Source: Micromonospora echinospora
GTDB taxonomy: Bacteria; Actinomycetota; Actinomycetes; Mycobacteriales; Micromonosporaceae
Direction of reading: 5' to 3'
NCBI RefSeq assembly: GCF_014203425.1
Contig: NZ_JACHJC010000001.1
Coordinates: 4,924,001-4,988,000, forward strand
Length of the DNA: 64,000 bases
This document shows, in pieces, positions 59,227 to 64,000 of the stretch. The translations under genes were made by a program, and so were the position numbers. Below the pieces are notes generated by a model. That model had not been told where the DNA came from. It saw nothing but the letters and a program-made list of their open reading frames with translations, and did not search any database. How positions within the stretch are numbered: position 1 is the stretch's first letter; each line of letters starts with the position of its first letter.

Positions 59227-60321
59227 ATGCTGCTGGACGAGGATCTGACGGATCTGTGTGACGACATTCTGGCCGGGCTGCCCCGCAGTGATCAGCGACG
59301 GCGCGGCCGGGAGTACGTCCGCGGGCTACTGCTGGCCCGGGGACGCAAGTCGATCCGCAACATCGCCGCGATCTCCACGGAACCCGCCGCGGAGCAGGCG
59401 CTGCACCATTTCGTCAGCGACTCGACCTGGGACTGGATGCCGGTCCGGCGGGCGCTCGCCCGGCACGTCACCCGGCTCTGCGGGGCACGGACCTGGGTGC
59501 TGCACCCGACTCTGATCCGCAAGGCCGGAACGCACTCGGTAGGCGTCGGCCGCCGGTACTCGCCGGGCCTGGGACAGTCCCTGAACGCGCAGCACGCGGT
59601 GGGTCTCTGGGCGGCCTCGGCGAGCGTCGTCACCCCGGTCAACTGGCGGCTGCACCTCAACGAGGACTGGTTGTCCGACGAGAAGCGCCGGCGCCGCGCG
59701 GCCATCCCGGACGACGCGGTCACCCAGTCGCTCGGGGCCTGCACTGTCGAGACGTACCTGGAACTGGGGGCACCGGCCGGCGAGCTGGTCGTGGTGGACG
59801 CGCGGGAGATGGACGTCGAGGCGGTGCTCCGCCGGCTGCGGGCCGCCGGAGCGCCGGTGCTGATCCGGGTGCCCGCCGGCCTGCGGCTGGTCCCGGCCGC
59901 GGGTTCGGCCGCCGAGCCGGCCGGTGACCTGGCGGCGACCGCGCGGCACCAGCGCCGGCCGGTCTTCGGACTCACGGCGAGCCCGCCGGTGCTGGCCGGC
60001 ACCGTCGCGGTGCGGCTGCCCAGCACCCGCAGCCACGATCCCCTGCTGCTGGTGGAGTTGAGCGCGCCGGGCCGCCGCGAGCCCGGCCAGTTGTGGCTGA
60101 CCAGTCGCGGCGACATCGGCCTCGCCGACCTGGTCCGCCGGACGGCGCTCGTCCGCCGGGTCACCGACGACCTGGAGGCCACCGGTGACCAGGTGGGTCT
60201 GCGCGACTTCACCGGCCGCTCGTACCGGGGCTGGCACCGCCATGTGACGCTGGCGTCGGCGGCGCACACAGTGCTCGCGATGCACAGCCGGCCGGAGCCG
60301 GCACTGCGACGCACCTCCTGA
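59227..60321 (+). CDS. IS701-type transposase relative, probably domesticated
   Basis: 364 aa; ATG with GAGGAGG upstream. Order of IS701 motifs: WDWMPVRRALARHV, THSVGVGRRYSPGLGQSLNAQHAVGLWAAS, NWRLHLNEDWLSDEKRRRRAAIPDD, VVVDAREMD, LEATGDQVGLRDFTGRSYRGWHRHVTLASAAH. The first catalytic Asp motif, usually VLDDT, reads VLHPT (His93-Pro94), so strand cleavage should be lost, while the Asp of VVVDA and the Glu of LEAT remain. I see no flanking terminal inverted repeats. Such proteins are common in actinomycete biosynthetic regions and may be regulators. Confidence 0.8.
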   Translation: MLLDEDLTDLCDDILAGLPRSDQRRRGREYVRGLLLARGRKSIRNIAAISTEPAAEQALHHFVSDSTWDWMPVRRALARHVTRLCGARTWVLHPTLIRKAGTHSVGVGRRYSPGLGQSLNAQHAVGLWAASASVVTPVNWRLHLNEDWLSDEKRRRRAAIPDDAVTQSLGACTVETYLELGAPAGELVVVDAREMDVEAVLRRLRAAGAPVLIRVPAGLRLVPAAGSAAEPAGDLAATARHQRRPVFGLTASPPVLAGTVAVRLPSTRSHDPLLLVELSAPGRREPGQLWLTSRGDIGLADLVRRTALVRRVTDDLEATGDQVGLRDFTGRSYRGWHRHVTLASAAHTVLAMHSRPEPALRRTS

Positions 60322-60324
60322 CGC

Positions 60325-60363
60325 GGGCGGGCGCCGGTGACCGTGGGCCACCGGCGCCCGCCC
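60325..60363. terminator. terminator hairpin between convergent genes
   Basis: Perfect 15-bp stem (60325-60339 with 60349-60363) and a 9-nt loop, between the transposase-like gene and the KAS III gene. Confidence 0.8.
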
Positions 60364-60367
60364 CGGC

Positions 60368-61372
60368 TCAGCCGGCCCGGAGCAGTGTCATCCCCATGGA
60401 CATCCCGCCGCCGAAGGCGGCGAGCAGCACGAGGTCGCCGGCGTGGACCCGGCCGGAGCGGCACAGCTGGTCGTAGGTGATGGGCACCGCGGCGGCGCCG
60501 GTGTTGCCGTAGGCGGCGTACGTGGTGGCGACGCGGTCGAAGGGGAGCCCGAGCCGCTCCGCCATCGAGGCGAGGATCCGGCCGTTGGCCTGGTGCGGCA
60601 CCAGATGCCCGAGCCGGTGCGGCGCTACGCCGTGCTCGGCCAGGAACTCCGCGATGCCGGAGACCACGTGCGTGTCGATGAATTCGCGCACCCCGCGGCC
60701 GTCCATCCGGAAGTGGTGCGAGCCGTCGTGCAGCGTCTGCTCCGAGGCCGGCAGGCGACTGCCACCGGCCGCCACTCCGATCAGCCCGCGCGCCTCGGCG
60801 AAGCTGAGCAGCCGGGTGGCCACGACCCGGTGCGCGCCACCGACCCCGATGACCGCGGCGCCCGCGCCGTCGCCGAAGAGCACCACGGTACGGCGGTCCT
60901 GCGGCGACAGGATGCGCGAGTAGACGTCCGCGCCGATCACCAGCGCCGGACGGTCCCCCGCTGCCGTCACCAGCCGCTCGGCCACCGCGAGCCCGTAGCT
61001 GAAGCCGCTGCACACCGCGTTGACGTCGAACGCGGCGGTGCCCCGGCCGGCGCCGATCTCGTGGGCGACGACGCTGGCGGTGGGGGGTTGCGGCGAATCC
61101 GGCGTCGAGGTGGCCACCACGACGAGCGCCAGGTCCGCCGCGTCGACGCCGGCGTCCGCGAGCGCGACGCGCGCCGCGCCGATCGCCAGGTCGGAGGTCG
61201 CCTCGTCCGGCTTGGCCCACCGCCGCTGCCGGATCGCGGTCTTCTCGAACACCCAGTCGCCGGTCACCCCGGCGTGCTCGGCCGCCTCGTCGTTCGTCAC
61301 CACCCGGCCGGGCAGGTAGGAGCCGGTGCCGAGCACACCGATCGGCCGGTCGCCACGCGAATAAGTGAGCAT
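60368..61372 (-). CDS. 3-oxoacyl-ACP synthase III (KAS III)-type enzyme
   Basis: 334 aa from ATG 61372 (no strong ribosome-binding site; a GTG 15 nt upstream is possible). DRPIGVLGTGSYLPGRVVTNDE opens the fold; Cys121 in DVNAVCSGFSYG, His in HLVPHQANGRI and Asn in AYGNTGAAAVP form the KAS III triad. It condenses an acyl-CoA with a malonyl carrier, or transfers an acyl group, to start a chain. No FAS partner genes are nearby, so it is likely a pathway enzyme of the cluster starting here. Confidence 0.9.
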   Translation of the reverse strand: MLTYSRGDRPIGVLGTGSYLPGRVVTNDEAAEHAGVTGDWVFEKTAIRQRRWAKPDEATSDLAIGAARVALADAGVDAADLALVVVATSTPDSPQPPTASVVAHEIGAGRGTAAFDVNAVCSGFSYGLAVAERLVTAAGDRPALVIGADVYSRILSPQDRRTVVLFGDGAGAAVIGVGGAHRVVATRLLSFAEARGLIGVAAGGSRLPASEQTLHDGSHHFRMDGRGVREFIDTHVVSGIAEFLAEHGVAPHRLGHLVPHQANGRILASMAERLGLPFDRVATTYAAYGNTGAAAVPITYDQLCRSGRVHAGDLVLLAAFGGGMSMGMTLLRAG

Positions 61373-61582
61373 GCGCCAGGTCCATTTCTTCACCAGCCGT
61401 CGATCGCGGAATTGCGATAAGGACGGGCACCGACTTCGCGGCGAATAGTGTCGACGGTCCACCAGACCAGACCTGCGGTCAATGTATGGCAACCGAACCG
61501 GGCAGGGCAACCGCCGGAACCGACGTGACATATTAGCGCCGACCGCCTTGGCCAGGCGCGCTCCGATCACCACGATGCGGAT

Positions 61583-62578
61583 GTGGACGCCAAACCCGTA
61601 ATCGGTCCGGCCGGGTCACCGTGGATGGATGCCATCGACGTGCACCATCACATTATTCCCGATTTCTATGCCGCCGAGCTTCGCGAATTGGGCGGTTCCA
61701 CGGTCCTTTCCGGAGTCGACCGTCCCACCTGGAGCCGGTCGGGCAGCATCGCCATGATGGATCGGCAGGGAATACGCGCCGCGATCGTCAGCCTGTGGCC
61801 GGGCGTACCCTCGCTGGACCGCGCCCGGGGCCGCGCTCTCGCGCGGCGGCTGAACGAGTACCTGGCCGAGTTCGTGGCGGCCGGCGACGGCCGCTTCGGC
61901 GCGTTCGCGGTGCTGCCCTTCCCCCACCTCGACGACTGCGTGGCGGAGTTCGTCCACGCGATCGACGTGCTCGGTCTCGACGGGCTCGGGCTGCTCACCA
62001 ACTACGACGGGCTCTACGTCGGCGACCGCCGGCTCGATCCGCTGCTGGCCGAGGCCGAGCGGCGGCGCACGCCGATCTTCGTCCACCCGGCGGTGCCGCC
62101 GGCCGCCGGCCAGCCCAGCTTCGGGCTGCCGCTGTCGCTGTACGAGTTCCCGTTCGAGACGGTGCGGCTGGTGGCGCAGCTGCTCTACAACGGGACGTTG
62201 GAGCGGTTTCCCGAGCTCCGGATCATCCTGCCGCACGGCGGCGGCGGGGTCAGCTACTACGCCGACCGGCTCACCTACGGCCCGGTCATCAACGGCGACC
62301 TCGCCGACCGCCTGCCGGACGATCCCCTCGCCGTGCTCCGCCGCCTCTACTTCGACGTGGCGATGTGCGGCCGGCACGCGCTCGCCTCACTGCGGCTCTT
62401 CGCCGACCCGGAACGGGTCCTGGTCGGCTCCGACTACCCCTTCATGCCCGAGTCCTTCGGCGCCTCGATCGGTGCGGGAGTGGCGCGCCACGCGGACCTC
62501 GATCCGGCGTGGTGGGCCGCGGTCAACCGGTCCAACGCGGCGAAGCTGTTCGCCCGCTTCCCCTCGACAGGAGAGTGA
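61583..62578 (+). CDS. amidohydrolase 2-family protein (ACMSD-like decarboxylase/hydrolase)
   Basis: 331 aa from GTG 61583 (ATG 61625 would give a start MDAIDVHHHIIP). IDVHHHIIPDFY gives the HxH metal motif, VHPAVPPA the barrel His, ILPHGGGG a further His and VLVGSDYPFMPESFG the catalytic Asp, as in aminocarboxymuconate-semialdehyde decarboxylase and 2-hydroxybenzoate decarboxylases. It is divergent from KAS III and 4 nt before the first acetyltransferase-like gene, so it belongs to that operon. Confidence 0.85.
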   Translation: MDAKPVIGPAGSPWMDAIDVHHHIIPDFYAAELRELGGSTVLSGVDRPTWSRSGSIAMMDRQGIRAAIVSLWPGVPSLDRARGRALARRLNEYLAEFVAAGDGRFGAFAVLPFPHLDDCVAEFVHAIDVLGLDGLGLLTNYDGLYVGDRRLDPLLAEAERRRTPIFVHPAVPPAAGQPSFGLPLSLYEFPFETVRLVAQLLYNGTLERFPELRIILPHGGGGVSYYADRLTYGPVINGDLADRLPDDPLAVLRRLYFDVAMCGRHALASLRLFADPERVLVGSDYPFMPESFGASIGAGVARHADLDPAWWAAVNRSNAAKLFARFPSTGE

Positions 62579-62582
62579 CCAC

Positions 62583-63392
62583 ATGCTCGACGACACGCTT
62601 GTCGACGCGTACCTGAACCGCATCGGTGTGGCCCGGCCGGAGCGGCTCGACGCCGAGGCGCTGCGGCTGCTGCACGCGCAGCACGAGCTGACGGTGCCGT
62701 TCGAGACCATCGACTACCACCTCGGCAAGGAGATCTTCATCGACGAGCGGGTGGTCGAGAAGATCGTGTACCAGAACCGCGGCGGCGGCTGCGGTGAGAT
62801 CAACAACGCGTTCCACTACCTGTTGGAGGCGCTGGGCTTCGACGTCACGCTGCACCAGGGCCGCGTCTGGCTCGGGCATGCGTTCACGCCGCCGTACAAC
62901 CACTCGGTGACCACGGTGCGCATCGGCGCGGACCGGTGGCTCGTCGACGTCGGCCTGGGCCGCAGCAGCCGCTACCCGCTGCTGCTGGAGTCGCCGCAGG
63001 CGCAGGAGGACCCGCACGGCACCTTCTCCACCAAGCGGGTCGCCGACAACGCCACCGACGTCTACCGGGCCGACGCGCTGCAGTACCGCTTCTACGACGA
63101 GCCGGTCGTGGCCGCCGACGGCATGCAGGTCCTGTGGTGGTACCGCACCTCACCGGACTCGCCGTTCCTGCAGAACCTGTCCTGCACGCTGCCGACCGAG
63201 AACGGGCGCATCATCCTGCGGGAGAACAAGCTCGTCGTCATCGACGGCGACGAGCGGCGCATCGAACGGCTCACCAACGACGACGACCTGCTGGCGGCGT
63301 ACGACAAGTACTTCGGCATCAAGCTGGACGCGCCGCCGAAGCCGAGTCCGCACGTCAAGAAGTCGATGCGCATGTCGTACGAGCGGGACTGA
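62583..63392 (+). CDS. arylamine N-acetyltransferase-like protein 1
   Basis: 269 aa; AGGAGAG about 5 nt upstream. Catalytic triad of the NAT family: Cys70 (RGGGCGEIN), His107 (PYNHSV) and Asp122 (LVDVGLG). VPFETIDYHLGKEIFIDERVVEKIVYQNR is the family's N-terminal part. NAT-fold enzymes acetylate arylamines or, as RifF, release polyketides by amide formation. It is followed 3 nt later by a close homologue, so it arose by duplication. Confidence 0.9.
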   Translation: MLDDTLVDAYLNRIGVARPERLDAEALRLLHAQHELTVPFETIDYHLGKEIFIDERVVEKIVYQNRGGGCGEINNAFHYLLEALGFDVTLHQGRVWLGHAFTPPYNHSVTTVRIGADRWLVDVGLGRSSRYPLLLESPQAQEDPHGTFSTKRVADNATDVYRADALQYRFYDEPVVAADGMQVLWWYRTSPDSPFLQNLSCTLPTENGRIILRENKLVVIDGDERRIERLTNDDDLLAAYDKYFGIKLDAPPKPSPHVKKSMRMSYERD

Positions 63393-63395
63393 GCC

Positions 63396-64000
63396 GTGCT
63401 GACCGACGAGCAGGTGCAGGGCTACCTGGACCGGATCGGCGCCGCGCGCCCCGAGCGACCGGACCTGGCGGCGCTGCGCGACCTGCAGGAGCGCCACACC
63501 TTCACGGTGCCGTTCGAGAACCTCGACTACCACCTGGGCCACGAGATCTACATGGACGAGCGGGTGCTGGACAAGGTGGTCCGCCAGCGCCGCGGCGGCG
63601 GCTGCTTCGAGATCAACACCTCGCTGTTCTTCCTGTTGCGGGCGCTGGGTTTCGCGGCGACCCTGCACCAGGGGCGCGTCTGGCTCTCCGGGCGGTTCAA
63701 CGGGCCGCACAATCATCTGATGCTGACTGTGGACCTTCCGGAGACCGGCTCCCGCTGGCTGGTCGACGTCGGCTTCGGCAAGAACAGCCGTTTCCCGCTC
63801 CGGCTGGACGCCGCCGAGCCGTACGTGGACCCGCACGGCCGGTTCACCACCGAGCGGGTCGAGCCCGGGGCCGTCGACGTGTACCGCAACGGCGCGTTGC
63901 AGTACCGGTTCTACGACGGGCCGGCCGACCTGTCCGACTTCCGGCAGAACCTGTGGTGGTACCGCACCTGCCCGGACTCGCCGTTCCTGCGGAACATGTT
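63396..64000 (+). CDS. arylamine N-acetyltransferase-like protein 2 (3' end outside window)
   Basis: About 201 codons visible from GTG 63396. Starts VLTDEQVQGYLDRIGAARPER, close to its upstream neighbour throughout, with the triad Cys70 (RGGGCFEIN), His107 (PHNHLM) and Asp124 (LVDVGFG). The two proteins share VPFEN/T-DYHLG, LHQGRVWL and QYRFYD segments, showing tandem duplication with some divergence. The C-terminal ~70 residues lie beyond the window. Confidence 0.9.
   Translation, partial: MLTDEQVQGYLDRIGAARPERPDLAALRDLQERHTFTVPFENLDYHLGHEIYMDERVLDKVVRQRRGGGCFEINTSLFFLLRALGFAATLHQGRVWLSGRFNGPHNHLMLTVDLPETGSRWLVDVGFGKNSRFPLRLDAAEPYVDPHGRFTTERVEPGAVDVYRNGALQYRFYDGPADLSDFRQNLWWYRTCPDSPFLRNM

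Noticed and set aside
59227..60321. Active insertion sequence
   Set aside because: First catalytic Asp is lost and no flanking inverted or direct target repeats were found on either side.
1..64000. CRISPR arrays, tRNA or rRNA genes, prophage genes
   Set aside because: None of the expected repeats, cloverleaf-type sequences or phage structural proteins were noticed; small RNAs could still be missed by eye.

Overview
The window is very GC-rich (about 70% or more), with tightly packed operons, many GTG starts and many 1-11 nt overlaps between genes. This, together with the protein families present, points to a filamentous actinomycete; a Micromonospora-like genus is my best inference. No rRNA, tRNA, CRISPR array or intact insertion sequence was seen.

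Left edge (1-3825, + strand): the end of a methionyl-tRNA-synthetase-like protein, an FAD amine oxidase, a lysine N6-hydroxylase, a small protein and a LysE-type exporter. The first three match the known machinery that joins N-hydroxylysine to an amino acid to form an N-N bond and then releases a hydrazine acid. This is probably the end of a separate cluster that continues outside the window. It is followed (3867-8978, - strand) by an operon behind an iron-box-like site: a heterodimeric ABC transporter and a protein fusing a nucleotidyltransferase-like domain to a methyltransferase. An acyl-CoA oxidase/dehydrogenase and a PadR/membrane-protein pair follow.

Centre (about 12.5-55 kb): one large biosynthetic cluster. 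A class II DAHP synthase feeds chorismate. PhzE-, PhzD- and EntA-like enzymes should convert it to 3-hydroxyanthranilate. An aspartate kinase, a DhnA-type aldolase and a type II dehydroquinate synthase should make a 3-amino-4-hydroxybenzoate-type ring. A phenylacetate-CoA-ligase-like adenylating enzyme, flavin hydroxylases, an amidohydrolase and two SDRs complete the aromatic part. A full mevalonate operon (prenyl diphosphate synthase, mevalonate kinase, diphosphomevalonate decarboxylase, phosphomevalonate kinase, type II IPP isomerase, HMG-CoA reductase, HMG-CoA synthase) ends in an ABBA-type aromatic prenyltransferase. Two aminoaromatic units plus a prenyl chain is the logic expected for a farnesylated dibenzodiazepinone of the diazepinomicin/ECO-4601 type. 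That product is inferred, not read from the sequence.

Regulation of the cluster is visible in the DNA. A StrR/NovG-like ParB-domain regulator (14211-15242) is encoded, and one full match to the StrR/NovG operator consensus lies just upstream of a large LuxR regulator (47421-50108). A 20-bp palindrome of the form CACTAC-N8-GTAGTG occurs four times between genes, and three copies sit 21-22 nt upstream of a TANNNT hexamer in front of cluster operons. This suggests a StrR-like to LuxR to lux-box-like cascade. A second, ATPase-less LuxR protein, a two-component system and an MMPL exporter are also present.

Right part (55-64 kb): a nitronate-monooxygenase-like protein, a SnoaL-like protein, a WrbA-type quinone reductase, a TetR regulator with a divergent NAD(P)-binding oxidoreductase, a catalytically altered IS701-type transposase relative, and then the start of what looks like another cluster: a KAS III enzyme, an amidohydrolase and two tandem arylamine-N-acetyltransferase-like proteins, the last cut by the window edge.
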